Positions 1 to 12,039 of a DNA stretch of 64,000 nt are shown here, one piece after another. Source of the stretch: Paraspadella gotoi (taxonomy: Eukaryota; Chaetognatha); NCBI GenBank assembly GCA_051294375.1, contig CM119263.1, positions 7,410,829 to 7,474,828 of the forward strand. The letters are read 5' to 3'. Both the position numbers and the translations under genes were made by a program. The first letter of the stretch is position 1, and each line of letters starts with the position of its first letter. Under the pieces are notes generated by a model, which had not been told where the DNA came from, did not search any database, and was given only the letters and a program-made list of their open reading frames with translations.

Positions 1-820
1 AAACGATTTTCGATTTTTTCTTAAAGAAGTGCGAAACTCACCTCGTTTCCTTTCGACTCGAATGATGAGGTGCATCGAAATTGGGTCTCGAAAGAATTTG
101 TGACTTTTTGCTCAAGGAGTCTGAGTTTCAGTCCGAGTTCCTTTAGTATCAGATTCTCTTTACACTCTCGTCTCTCTCTCCGTCTTGGCTTCTAAGTAAC
201 TTCGTCTCTGTCTTCCTTCTTCGTTAAATTATAATTACAGTATCGTTTTTAGTAGTAGCGGAGCAACTCGAGAAGTCACTTTTGGGTCGGTCGGTTGGTT
301 TGCCAGTATGTCTGCCGGTCTGTGCCACTTAAGTTTTAAATGCGCATAACTCAAGCAATACAGCATCAATTAATTGCATATTTGGTATTTAAATTAAAAG
401 TGATCACATGACCCAAACTAATTCTGCTTAAAATCGGTTGCTCTTTTATTATTTTTGATGATACGGAAAGAACCTGGAATCAAAGCGACTTCTCGCGTTA
501 CCTTTTCAAAGAAATCATATAAAAATAAAAAACGGAATTCCGATACAGCGAGGGTCTAACGCTCACTTGTAGTCACGTGATCACCTTAAAATATACATGA
601 AAGAAGTCAAGGCTGCTCAACACATCGTTCTTTTAAAACCCACCCCTCGCTTTTCACGCGTTTGGTGGGGTCAGTTTCTACCTTTGGCCAAATCTTGATC
701 TCATGTAGTAAAAATATGCATGAACTTACCGAAACCTAATCATAATTACTTTTTTATATTCTTTCTTAACTTTTTTTTTTAGGTTATCTGATATCCGCCT
801 AATCGAGTATTTCGCCACTG

Positions 821-828
<8 letters not shown>
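1..828. other. non-coding stretch
   Basis: I see no open frame of convincing composition. The stretch holds the dispersed repeat at 231-352 and one E-box CACGTG (574-579) inside AGTCACGTGATC. Short T runs precede the CT tract that follows. It ends at the dinucleotide array. Confidence 0.6.
231..352 (+). repeat. dispersed repeat, copy 1
   Basis: The sequence contains GTCGGTCGGTTGG followed by GTATGTCTGCCGGTCTG, then a TAAGT...ATGCGCAT tail. Read on the opposite strand it aligns with 46185-46310: shared blocks include CAGACATAC, the run of ACCGACCGAC, AAAAGTGA and ACTAAAAACG. The two copies are about 46 kb apart and inverted, so this is an interspersed element and not a local duplication. No coding capacity is visible. 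The family is unknown to me. Confidence 0.55.
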
Positions 829-886
<58 letters not shown>

Positions 887-964
887 CTCTCCTCTCTCTA
901 CATCTCTCTCTCTCTCTCCTCTACTCTCTCTCATTCTCTCTCTCTCATCTTCTCGTCTCTCCCA
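829..964 (+). repeat. (CT)n microsatellite tract
   Basis: CT-rich array, with its longest pure run near 841-882 and then interrupted CTC/CTT units. Long polypurine-polypyrimidine DNA of this kind can adopt H-DNA. The downstream edge grades into ordinary sequence with GTCGCCATGG. Open frames here are repeat artefacts (poly-Leu-Ser on the CT strand, poly-Arg-Glu on the other). Confidence 0.95.
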
Positions 965-1082
965 TCTTTCCCCTATCTCCGTCGCCATGGAAACGTGATG
1001 ATTGCGTTTTCGCGTCTTTCTTCCGCCAGGCGGCGACGCGACTCGGCGTAGATTCCTCAATTTCCTTCACTCGTGAATAATT

Positions 1083-1174
1083 GATCACCGAGTCACGTGA
1101 GCGGGGCATGGCGAGGACGAGGGGCGGTGGGGGGGCGAGTGGATCATTGAATCACGTGACGAGGGCATGGAGAG
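1083..1174 (+). promoter_or_regulatory. duplicated E-box unit (TCACGTGA)
   Basis: Two copies of a roughly 33-bp unit lie at 1083-1115 and 1142-1174. Each reads GATCA, then GA(G/A)TCACGTGA, then GGGCATGG. CACGTG cores are at 1094-1099 and 1153-1158, 59 bp apart. A third CACGTG is at 1428-1433 (TGATCACGTGAT) and a partial unit with GGCATGG is near 1196. TCACGTGA is the kind of site bound by bHLH-zip factors such as the MITF/TFE and USF families in animals. That role is inferred from motif alone, and no adjacent gene is visible. Confidence 0.45.
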
Positions 1175-1608
1175 AACGTATTTTGAACATGATCGTGGCA
1201 TGGACATATGTGAGAAAAATCACGTACTTACCTGAGCAGCGGGTTTGATCATGGAGAGGAAAGGATATAGGAAAAACGAAACCAGCGCAAATGATTTGAT
1301 ACATCAAGTTAAGACCATAATTTGGAGCCTTGAACGTATTTTGTCGTTTAAATTCGATCCTCCCATCGACAACGACAACAACAATAACAACAACAACCGT
1401 TACTGATCGCCCTCTTCACGCGCTGATCACGTGATTCCTCGGAGTTTGCGCTTTTGTTTCGGTCTCTTGTCTCTCTTAATCATTCTTGATTATTCCTTAT
1501 TATTCTTTTTTTCTTATTTATTCCTCATTCTTCATTCATGGGGAATTAAAAGCCCAAAGAAAATCCCGGAGAAAATTATTCTCGGTTTCTTCTCCTGATT
1601 TTTTTTTT
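1175..1608. other. non-coding stretch
   Basis: No gene seen. It includes a short AAC-rich patch (about 1370-1398) and the third E-box. The last 120 bp is T-rich and leads into a CT array. Confidence 0.55.
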
Positions 1609-1609
1609 A

Positions 1610-1659
<50 letters not shown>

Positions 1660-1668
1660 TCTCTCTTG
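1609..1668 (+). repeat. (CT)n microsatellite
   Basis: About 60 bp of CT units interrupted by two CTTT/CCCT variants, flanked by T runs. Confidence 0.95.
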
Positions 1669-2039
1669 CTTTTTTTTCACTTACCTTTAAATGTAACATT
1701 TAATTCGACGATGGATCGTCTAATCAATTAATGTTTTCCAAATTTTCCTAATACATATTTTTTTTGCATTTAGTTTAAGATTTAGTTACCGAAGCTCGAA
1801 GAGAAATTGACGTGGCTTGACGCATGCAGAAGGGTAATGGCGCTGGCTTGCACATCATGAGCGATAAAGATTTTTAAAGTGAGTTATTTTAATGTTGATT
1901 ACCAGATTCGCAATAGTTCAACCATTTAACCAACTAACTAACAACATTTTTTTGTTCCTACATCAATACGTTTAATACATTTAGAAGTAAACAATATGTA
2001 CGCGCTCGTCATTCTCCCTATTTATGATAACGTAGATAA

Positions 2040-2040
<1 letters not shown>
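1669..2040. other. non-coding stretch
   Basis: AT-rich sequence with no convincing open frame and no recognised element. Confidence 0.5.
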
Positions 2041-2074
<34 letters not shown>

Positions 2075-2265
2075 NNNNNNNNNNNNNNNNNNNNNNNNNN
2101 NNNNNNNNNNNNNNNNNNNNNNNNNNNNNNNNNNNNNNNNNNNNNNNNNNNNNNNNNNNNNNNNNNNNNNNNNNNNNNNNNNNNNNNNNNNNNNNNNNNN
2201 NNNNNNNNNNNNNNNNNNNNNNNNNNNNNNNNNNNNNNNNNNNNNNNNNNNNNNNNNNNNNNNNN
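2041..2265 (+). repeat. (CT)n microsatellite running into gap
   Basis: About 34 bp of CT units end directly at 191 N (2075-2265). The gap probably exists because the array could not be assembled. The same arrangement occurs at 3177 and 22936. Confidence 0.9.
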
Positions 2266-2702
2266 TTTCCTAATGAAATTCGCCGTTTTTTTTTTAATTA
2301 GGAAAAAGAGAGATGGAGGCATCGTGCGTGCGACCGCACGGAAAATGCGAGCGTGCGCGCGGGAATTTGACGCGCCGACGTGCACGCGACGACGTGCACT
2401 CGCGATTAAACCGCGTTATATATTCTGGGTGCCAACACTGACGGTTTTGTTTTGGGCCTTTGTAAAGGAACGAGGTACGAAAGAGACGAAAGNNNNNNNN
2501 NNNNNNNNNNNNNNNNNNNNNNNNNNNNNNNNNNNNNNNNNNNNNNNNNNNNNNNNNNNNNNNNNNNNNNNNNNNNNNNNNNNNNNNNNNNNNNNNNNNN
2601 NNNNNNNNNNNNNNNNNNNNNNNNNNNNNNNNNNNNNNNNNNNNNNNNNNNNNNNNNNNNNNNNNNNNNNNNNNNNNNNNNNNNNNNNNNNNNNNNNNNN
2701 NN
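2266..2702. other. CpG-rich patch then gap
   Basis: Positions 2315-2415 are rich in CG and in alternating GTGCGTGCG/GCGTGCGCGCG, which could form Z-DNA or act as an NRF-1-like site cluster. No frame is convincing. Positions 2493-2702 are N (210). Confidence 0.45.
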
Positions 2703-3175
2703 ACTAAAACTTTTCATAAACAAAAATCAGGAAAAAAAAGTTGGTGGTAGGCAGAGAAAGTCGTAAATCTAATATAATAATATAATGTAATATAATTAAA
2801 CGTTGGGGAAAATATGAAGACCATAATGGAGTTTGTCTCTGAGAAGAGTTAGGACTCCCAAGGAGCTGGCTGGCCTTTAATCGCTTAATTTGCCGCCCAT
2901 TGAAAAAAAGACGATAAGACATTTCTTCCCAATTAAATTCAAAATATTTTTTTCTCCGATTTACCGGGATTTGCCTGGACCGGTTTGGGTGGCACAGTCT
3001 CTCTTCCCGGCCACACCGGCTCAATTCCCGTCGTTGGAGAATAACGAGTCCGTTTCTGTCAGGGAAAGAGTCCATTTGCTCTGCTGTGCAAACACAACTA
3101 ACTTGAATAATTCACATTTTATCCGCCGAACCGGGATCTGAATTTAAAAAAAAAGTTTTTGAGGTTTTTAAAAAC

Positions 3176-3176
<1 letters not shown>
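2703..3176. other. non-coding stretch
   Basis: Mixed sequence. The minus strand is open for about 120 codons (2704-3075), but the peptide has no recognisable domain and ordinary non-coding composition, so I do not call a gene. Confidence 0.45.
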
Positions 3177-3208
<32 letters not shown>

Positions 3209-3373
3209 NNNNNNNNNNNNNNNNNNNNNNNNNNNNNNNNNNNNNNNNNNNNNNNNNNNNNNNNNNNNNNNNNNNNNNNNNNNNNNNNNNNNNNNNNNNN
3301 NNNNNNNNNNNNNNNNNNNNNNNNNNNNNNNNNNNNNNNNNNNNNNNNNNNNNNNNNNNNNNNNNNNNNNNNN
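3177..3373 (+). repeat. (CT)n microsatellite running into gap
   Basis: About 32 bp of CT units followed by 165 N (3209-3373). After the gap a CCTCC/CCCTCT pyrimidine-rich stretch continues for about 40 bp, so the gap probably lies wholly within a pyrimidine tract. Confidence 0.9.
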
Positions 3374-4688
<1,315 letters not shown>

Positions 4689-4805
4689 GTCCGGCAATGA
4701 AGACGAGGTCAACAGCCTCCTAATTGATACACCCAGTCACCCGAAGACTTCGGTGATTCGGGACGACGATTACCTTCAGTTCACCGACTCAACTTTAAGA
4801 ACTTT
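4689..4805 (+). CDS. possible internal exon, cut by a gap
   Basis: After an acceptor-like CCACCTTTACAG the frame stays open for 39 codons until the N gap at 4806. The peptide begins SGNEDEVNSLLIDTPSHPKT and continues with the acidic, soluble-looking VIRDDDYLQFTDSTLRT. It is not low complexity, unlike nearly every other open frame here, and many codons end in C or G (GAC GAG GTC AAC AGC CTC) against an AT-rich surround. I recognise no family. The pyrimidine tract before the AG is weak. The downstream donor, if any, would lie in or beyond the 116-N gap. A chance open frame of this length is possible. Confidence 0.35.
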
Positions 4806-4921
4806 NNNNNNNNNNNNNNNNNNNNNNNNNNNNNNNNNNNNNNNNNNNNNNNNNNNNNNNNNNNNNNNNNNNNNNNNNNNNNNNNNNNNNNNNNNNNNNN
4901 NNNNNNNNNNNNNNNNNNNNN
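4806..4921. other. assembly gap, 116 N
   Basis: Run of N. Unlike most neighbouring gaps it is not entered through a CT array, so it may hide unique sequence, including the end of the possible exon. Confidence 1.
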
Positions 4922-5480
4922 TCGGGATTCTTCTCTTTTTGACCAAAATACAAACTCTTTTCTTTTTCTCTCTCTCTTTCTCTCTTTTAGTTTTGACGGT
5001 GATTTCTTCTTCATAAAAATAAACCAGGTTCCCTCCCACCCATTTTATTTTACCGGCCGTATAAACTAAAATTCGATCGATATTGTTTGTTGCAACTTGA
5101 AAAAGTTCGTTCGTCGTTCTGAAACACAATCTAATAAAGTTGCGGTCATAACTTGAAAATAAAGACAAAAGGCAAAAAAAAAAGGGGAAAAAAAAAGATA
5201 TTGTTTCGTTTTTGTTCGCATTGCGAATCGAATTGAGTCGAATTAATTCGAAGTCGAATTGAGTTGCAGTCAAATTAAGTTGCAGTCATATTCGAAAATC
5301 GTTTCTCGTTTCCTTGACGACTCAATCGACCTTAATTCATTTCTGTCTCTATCCCTTTTTTTTTCCTTTTTTATTTTTTTTTTTTAATTCGAGTCGAGGC
5401 AATTTTTCTTTTTCGTTACTTTTTATTTTTTGTTGTTTTCGATTTGATTTTTTGTGTTTGTTTTTCGAGGACACAAACCT

Positions 5481-5485
<5 letters not shown>
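4922..5485. other. non-coding stretch with GTCGAATT words
   Basis: Positions 5220-5300 repeat GTCGAATT and GTTGCAGTCA words (GAATTGAGTCGAATTAATTC and variants), a decayed tandem of about 15-20 bp. The rest is T-rich. No gene seen. Confidence 0.45.
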
Positions 5486-5528
<43 letters not shown>

Positions 5529-5782
5529 CTCTTCTCTCTCTCTCTACTCTTCCACTCCATCTCTCCTCTCTCTCCTTCTCATCTATATGACGGATTTTGC
5601 GATCGATCGAAAAATCGAAGACCATTATCTTTCTCTCCTATATTTTTTTTAAAACATTCTTACTCGTCGCTGGCCCGACGACCCTTTCGCCATAGATTTT
5701 TTTTTAAAAATTCCATTCTCCTATCTCTCTCTCCTCTCCTCTCATCCATCTCTCTCTCCTCTCTCTCTCTTCTCATCTCTCC

Positions 5783-5818
<36 letters not shown>

Positions 5819-5825
5819 TTCTCTA
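5486..5825 (+). repeat. cluster of CT tracts
   Basis: A pure CT array at 5486-5525, impure CT/CCT/ACT units to 5580, then a second impure cluster at 5718-5825. Between them is mixed sequence with GATCGATCG. Poly-Ser-Leu frames here are artefacts. Confidence 0.9.
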
Positions 5826-6370
5826 GGCGACATTGAGTATTACAAAATATTTACAGATGTCCTTGAGTCTTCGCTGACATGACATTATTGACATCATTAT
5901 TCTTTGTCACACAGAATTAAATCTTCTTTTATTAATTTACTTTTTCTCAGTTTCTCTCAAATAACAGAAATATTTTTTATTTGTACTTTTTTTTGTAAAT
6001 TTATACACATTTTAAATTCTATTTGTTTTTTCCTAAAGAATGACCATGTCATCACGTTTAACCAACTCTCTCAGAGCTCTACTACGCATACCGAAAAGAG
6101 CACAGTTTACGTGTAGTATAGTTTACGTTTTTAGATTAAACTGGCTAAAACAATCAACAGTGTCATCTGGTTTTTTCTTAAAAAAATGTCTCCATCTTCA
6201 ACTTCAATGATCATATAAACTCTGATGAAGAAAACTGATGAATAAAATTAGCTGTAGAAAATACATTTTAGACAAACTAGAAAGGGAATCTTACTGATGA
6301 CATTGTGGGAAGCGGTGGTTAAAATGGGGATGGTAGGAAGTAAACACGGATAGAAGCAAGAAACTAATGA
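5826..6370. other. non-coding stretch
   Basis: AT-rich. GTTTACGTGTAGTATAGTTT (6106-6125) contains a short internal repeat of GTTTACGT. No gene or known element seen. Confidence 0.45.
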
Positions 6371-6690
6371 AGAGAGGAAAGGAAGGAAGGAAGGTAGGTA
6401 GGTAGGTAAGTCGAGAGGAAAGGAAGGAAGGAAGGAAGNNNNNNNNNNNNNNNNNNNNNNNNNNNNNNNNNNNNNNNNNNNNNNNNNNNNNNNNNNNNNN
6501 NNNNNNNNNNNNNNNNNNNNNNNNNNNNNNNNNNNNNNNNNNNNNNNNNNNNNNNNNNNNNNNNNNNNNNNNNNNNNNNNNNNNNNNNNNNNNNNNNNNN
6601 NNNNNNNNNNNNNNNNNNNNNNNNNNNNNNNNNNNNGAAGGAAGGAAGGAAGGAAGGAAGGAAGGAAGGTAAGAAAGTAGGTAGGTAGAG
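6371..6690 (+). repeat. (GGAA)n / (GGTA)n microsatellite with gap
   Basis: GGAA units with patches of GGTA enter a 198-N gap (6439-6636) and continue after it to about 6690. The two sides match, so the gap lies inside one tetranucleotide array. In vertebrates GGAA arrays can bind ETS-family factors; whether that applies here is unknown. Confidence 0.92.
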
Positions 6691-7436
6691 AGTAATTTAG
6701 GTAATTTGTCAAATGTTTCATCGCCACGGACCAGGAGCTTCAATCCGGACGAATTGCCAAGTGAAGACGCAATAAGTTCTCAGTTCCTCTTTAATAATTA
6801 TTTATTAATTTATTTATTTATTTATTTATTAATTCCCACACAAATATTTTCTTACCTTTCCGACGACGCAATTAATTTTTTTTTTCAGTTTTTTCGTCAT
6901 CCCTTTTTTATATTCAGTGATTTTCCTTTCATTTTTCATTCAGTTTTTATTCCATTTCTTTCGCTAAGAAGCAACAGAAGAAAAGATTTGCATGAAATTA
7001 AATTACAAAGGCTCAAAATGAACCTTTTTTTTTTTTTACTTCCAAATGCAAATTAGATTTTTATTCTTCATTGATACTCGGGGCCTCGAAATCAGGGGGC
7101 GAATCACGGAACCGAATAAATATTAAAATAGAAAGAGGCAAATTCATTTTTTTTGGTCCAAAACGTATAACGAATGCGTTTGTCATTTTGATGCTAATAC
7201 TAGTCGACAAAACAAAATGAATTTCGTTCTATTTTTAGTCTTTTTTTTTAATTTCTTTTGGCAAAGAATGTCTATATCTATTTTTCGTTTCTCGTTTTCA
7301 ATAAAACCAAAGGTGGAGGGGGGTGGAGGACGAACGGATGTTCATAAAGTATTTGAAAGAGTTATGACCTTTTCTGAAGTATTGCAAGGAAAAAAGAAAG
7401 GAAAAATTTAATTTCCCAGAACTAGAAAAAGTCGAA

Positions 7437-7437
<1 letters not shown>
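6691..7437. other. non-coding stretch
   Basis: Mixed AT-rich sequence with a short TTTA repeat (6798-6832). No gene seen. Confidence 0.5.

Positions 7438-7502
<65 letters not shown>
7438..7502 (+). repeat. (GA)n microsatellite, about 64 bp
   Basis: A pure GA array of about 32 units. Confidence 0.97.
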
Positions 7503-7506
<4 letters not shown>

Positions 7507-8309
7507 TTTTTGATTTAAATCGCATTTCATGATGATGATTATTTTTTCGTCTGCCTTATCTCCGCGGCGAATTGGTTGGAAACATTTGAAAATACCTATT
7601 TATTTGTCTTTCGAATTTGGATCGCTAAGTTCCGATTCTCGAAATGATATTATAACCTATATTAATATTAATAACAATCAAGAGTTAACGAAGGATCCTC
7701 TTTGTTCGGCTGAAGTTCCATTCAAAGGAGACGATATTCAATCTGAAGCGAGGACAATTTTGAAAAGAATAAGTGGGTCAAAAAAAAAAAAAAAAAGAAA
7801 AAAAAGAGTCAAAAAAATACGTTTTTTTTTTCGAAAAAAAGACAAGTGACAAAGATTGAGCGTAGAAACGAGCGACGCTTTTAAAATATATTTTAATATA
7901 TATTGTAATTTATAAATGTACTATAGCCAATTTATCAGTATTTTCGTTTATTTTCTCTTATCGTTATTAAATACATTATACATTTGGGAGAAAATTCAAT
8001 GAATCAATGTAGGAGGATATTAAGAAACGATAAAAAAGAAAGAAAAGTAAAAGGAATTAAAAGGGAAAAAAAGAAGAAAAAACTTTGCCTTCGAAGATAT
8101 AAAAGTAACGACGAAGAATTCAGAAAGATTTTTTTCTTGTTTACTTTTTTTTTTTCAGTTTATTCCCTTATCGTCCGCTAATGATGCAATCGTTTAAGGC
8201 CTCATTAAGAAATAAAGTGATGCTTAAAAGAATAAAGAAAAAAGAAAAGGTCTTTTCTCTCTCTGTCACTCTCTCTCTGTCTCTCTCTCTTTCTCTCTCT
8301 CTCTCGATC
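7503..8309. other. non-coding stretch
   Basis: Positions 7529-7849 are open on the plus strand. The first part of the frame is not low complexity (for example GWKHLKIPIYLSFEFGSLSS), but it ends in poly-Lys from an A-rich tract and matches nothing I know. The rest is A-rich or T-rich, with an impure CT patch at 8256-8305. Confidence 0.35.
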
Positions 8310-8390
8310 TGGTTTTTTAGTTGAAAGGCGGAAACTCTGCGTCCATTTGCAGCCTAATGTCGCGGGTTCGATTCCTATGAGGACGATTTC
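8310..8390 (+). repeat. tRNA-like remnant (possible SINE head)
   Basis: GGTTCGATTCC at 8365-8375 matches the RNA polymerase III B-box consensus. TTTTTTAGTTGAAAGG at 8313-8328 resembles a weak A-box at tRNA-like distance. The T-stem is poorly paired and no acceptor stem closes, so this is not a working tRNA. A degenerate tRNA or the head of a tRNA-derived SINE fits best. The opposite strand encodes GIEPATLG, a peptide typical of spurious frames over tRNA B-boxes. Confidence 0.4.
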
Positions 8391-8422
8391 TTTCTCTTTC
8401 TTTGTTGTCGTCATCAGCTTCC

Positions 8423-8456
8423 AGGTCGTCGTCGTCGTCGTCGTCGTCGTCTTAGT
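8423..8456 (+). repeat. (GTC)n trinucleotide repeat
   Basis: About ten GTC units, followed by degenerate GTT/GTC. It is one of many GTC/GAC arrays in the window (23776, 35812, 37014, 39000, 51660, 53560). Confidence 0.9.
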
Positions 8457-8663
8457 TGTCTTGTTGTCAATAATGATGCTTGTGTTAGATTGTATCTTTG
8501 TGGTGCGGGTTTTTTTTGTGATTTTTACTTTTGTCGTTATATATTTTTTAACAATGTTGTGATGATAAAATTTTACTCATTAAAGTTAATTTAACATCCG
8601 ATTTGTATTTTCGTTTGAAATTAGAATATTCTTGGTTTCCTAATTTCTTTCTCATCTTCTTTT

Positions 8664-8675
8664 TCTTTCTTTTTT

Positions 8676-8763
<88 letters not shown>

Positions 8764-9026
8764 TTTCTTCTCTCTCTCTTTTATCTTGGGCGGGATTTCG
8801 TATTTCTTCCTCTCTTAACCTTTGACTTTCGGGGAAAACTTTCTTTCATTGAATTTTGTCAAAGCCTCATTTTCGTCGGTGTCGTTTCCGTGTTTCCTTT
8901 TTTCTTCCCTTATTTATTTTTCTCCTTTTTTCTTATTCCTCTTTGCTCTTTCATTTTCGCTGGTTCTCAAGTTTTTTTCTTTCTCGTTTTCTTTTTTCTC
9001 TCTTTCTGTCTTTCTTTTCTTTCTTT

Positions 9027-9093
<67 letters not shown>

Positions 9094-9094
9094 G

Positions 9095-9126
<32 letters not shown>

Positions 9127-9128
9127 TT
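8664..9128 (+). repeat. two (CTTT)n arrays
   Basis: Arrays at about 8664-8766 and 9010-9128, separated by 240 bp of T-rich mixed sequence. Each is about 100 bp. One GTCTTTC variant interrupts the second near 9092. Long poly-Phe-Leu-Ser frames across them are artefacts. Confidence 0.95.
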
Positions 9129-9924
9129 TTCCCTTTCCATATTTTGCTTCTTCCTTTACTAATCGTTTCAGTTTTCTTCATACATTTATTTACCTCAACT
9201 TTTCTTCCGCCTCAATCTCGGCCTCCATTCAACCTTTCATTCTTTTCATGAGTCAAACTTTTTCTTTAAAATCCTTCTTTAGCTTCATAGTCTTTATGGT
9301 GTCACTTAGTACCAAAAAAAGGACCTTTTTTATGCCTTCGCGTTGACGTCTTCTGTAAAAAGTCCCGAGTCTACATTCAGATCATTCGATCTCCTTTCAA
9401 AGTCATGACTTTAATTTCCTGACAAAAAAAAATTATAAAAAAAAAATTAATTTTTTTTCTTATTAGATTTTTTGTTGTTATTGGTTTCCATGATGCTATG
9501 ATTTTTATGGCGCGAGAAAGAATTTGATGAGACTGACGTCGAGCGTTGAGTATATAATTAATATTTAGTTTTACAAAGACATCCTTACTAATTTTGTAAT
9601 GAAAATAATACAGAGCTTTGTCTTTATTTTTCCTTAAAACTTCCTCTTTTTAAGCCCTTATCTTTCTTTTCTTTCTTTATTTCTTTCTTCCTCTTTTATT
9701 TTCTTTCTTTCTTTCTTTCTCTCTTTCTGTTTCCTTTCCGTCTTATATTTCACGATTTAACACTTAGAAAGTTATTTTTCAATTTCATTTTTTTCTTATC
9801 TCAACTATTTCTATCCTTTTTTTTCTATCCTCCTTTTTCTATTCTCCTTTTTCTATCCTCCTTACCTTTCACTCTTCCGTTTTACAATTTTTCTTTCCCC
9901 CTTCCCCTATCCCCTCCCTCAACT
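9129..9924. other. non-coding, pyrimidine-rich
   Basis: Sequence becomes increasingly pyrimidine-rich towards the end, with CTATCCTCCTTTTT repeated at about 9810-9870. No gene seen. Confidence 0.5.
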
Positions 9925-10030
9925 CACTCTCTCTCTCTCTNNNNNNNNNNNNNNNNNNNNNNNNNCTCTCTCTCTCTCTCCTCTCCTCCTCCTCTCCTCT
10001 CTCTCTCCTTCCTCTCTCTCTCTCTCTCCC
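9925..10030 (+). repeat. CT tract interrupted by a 25-N gap
   Basis: A CT tract flanks N at 9941-9965 (exactly 25) and continues with CTCCT variants to about 10030. The fixed 25-N size recurs at 25163, 26554 and 50471, so it is a tool placeholder and not a measured gap. Confidence 0.9.
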
Positions 10031-10039
10031 CCTCAACTA

Positions 10040-11890
10040 TTTCTTTTATGATTTTCGTGGATTTCTTTTCCCCGTCCGCGGTCGTTACTAGTTTTCCGGT
10101 AGTGAGTTGGACGATCGCTGGGAAGGTGATTATAAATTCAAGTATAATTGTGGATAAGGCTGTTTTCAGATCCCTACACCCTGTTTTGAGTGGTTTAAGA
10201 GAGATTAAGGAAGAATCATTGAGTCTAATGTGGATGACAATTGTAGGAGAAAAGAGAGGAGATGAAAGAAGATGGCAGATAGAGAGGAGAGGAGAGAGAG
10301 AGAGAGAGAGAGAGAAGAGAGAGAGAAGGAAGGATAACGAGCGACAACAGAGAGGAGGACTGGGACACGAGAAGAGAATGTGCAATCACCTGCACCCCGT
10401 CGCGACACGGACAAGAGCAGCGTATACGGAGGTAAAGAGAAGCTCAGTCGAATGGAACAGCGAGATGTATGACCTCGCGAGAGAGAGAGAGAGCCCACGA
10501 CAGAGGGAGGAAAGACAAAGCGCTTTTCCTACCGAGGAAACCTTCCACGTGTTTCCTCTACTTACTGTCGCCCGGAGCAGCAATGGGGAGAGAGCCTCTG
10601 GGACAGGTCTTCAGAGTCTAGTCGGGAAATTAATACCACCTCTCTAAGTGGAAGTTGCTTATCCTTCCCAAGAGGCAACGATTGGACTCTTCATAATTAC
10701 TCATTATCAATAAATGTCAAACGGAAGCGATCTCATGTGGGCTTCCCGGGCCTTCCAACTAATACGAGTCCAGTATTGGTGGTCGGTCAAGGACGTTTTT
10801 TGTTATTCCCTCTCTCATCCTCTGTCTCTTTCTTATCTCTCTCTCTCCCTCTGGCCGTGTCCTCTTTCAGGAAAGTGGCTCCTCGCGGCATATCACGCAG
10901 AAGTAGAATCAGAGTTACTCGAGTGATAGAGACGCTCATATCTCCCTTCACGTTTTGTTTTGAGAAAAGGTCTCATTGCTTATCTTTTTCTAGCACTTTC
11001 TCCTTTTCTTCTCCGTCTCCTGACTCTCCTCTCTCATTTCTTGCAGCTCTAGCCGAGTGTCGATACTATCTCTTGATTAGACTCTTTCACCAATCTCGAA
11101 TTTCTGCTGCTTTTAGTAGGTCAGTGTCTCTTCTCTCTCTCTCTTCTCTCGTCTGACTTTCTTCTCTCGTCTCTCTCTGCATTCTGACTCCTCGTCTCCT
11201 CTCTGCTCTCCTCGTTTCGGTCCATTTTGGCATTTTCTACTATTTGGCCCATAACGCTCATCAAACACGATTTTTCTGGTTTACTATTTACACAAAGGGG
11301 GAGGACCGGCCTGCAGGCGGGACTCCTCCCGAGGTCCCGTTCCTCGAGGAGATAGGCTGCGTTCGAAAGGCTGCGTCTTCGGGGGCCTCGGCCGAAACGG
11401 AGGGGTATGCTCTGTTAGTGCTCATGGGCAAGGGGGGGCGACGACACTAAGTGGGTGTGTGGCCGAGTTGATAAACCAGAATTTCATTTGACCAGACCTC
11501 GGGAAAGGCTCGGAGGGTCGTGTGACCAAAAACGACGAAAGGAAGGAAACTCGAAGCTCACAAAAATGGGTTAATAGAATAATATCAAAACGAGGTTAAC
11601 CTTAACCGGGGAATAAGTAATATTCGTGCGCTAAATCTCCGAATCCAAAATATTTTTGGAGGAATAAATATTTCGTCTTCCAACCTTTTCACCTTTTTCT
11701 CATTCGTCCGGGCCTGCGATTTTCTTGACCCGACCACCTTCACACCTCCCACTTCTCAACCCCCAGGCCTCGAATTTCAGCATTCCCCCCTGTGCAATTA
11801 GCTACGCCGATCCCCACCCCCTTTCGGCCCGAGTGTTCTTATTTTCGCGTTTTAAGATTTCTTGTTTCTTTTGCGGCTCTCTCATTTCTA
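10040..11890 (-). repeat. degraded inverted copy of 28.2-29.65 kb (block A')
   Basis: This aligns, reverse-complemented, with 28210-29650. Anchors by eye: 10618 GTCGGGAAAT with 29243; TCTCCCTCTGGCCGT (about 10845) with 29065; CCAATCTCGAATTTC (about 11092) with 28910; GGCTGCGTTCGAAAGG (about 11355) with 28640; GACCAGACCTC (about 11490) with 28525; TGCGATTTTCTTGAC (about 11715) with 28325. Differences are mostly extra bases on this copy, giving about 30% more length. Open frames here should not be trusted. Confidence 0.8.
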
Positions 11891-12039
11891 GACGACGTCG
11901 GAGAGGTCTGAACATTGAAGCGACGCCGATGTAACGCGAACAGAGCCGGACAGGGACGCCGGACGCAGGAGAGAAGGCTGCGGATCTGAGATGGTGAGAG
12001 AAAGAGGACTTCGATAACCGAAAATCGAACGGAGACCGG

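Noticed and set aside
1981-2385. Long minus-strand frame of 134 codons
   Set aside because: Most of it is N, and the rest reads through a CT array as Arg-Glu repeats.
10048-10647. Plus-strand frame of 199 codons with a non-repetitive start
   Set aside because: It lies in the degraded inverted copy of block A. The cleaner counterpart at 29.0-29.65 kb has no matching frame, and the middle is GA-derived Arg-Glu.
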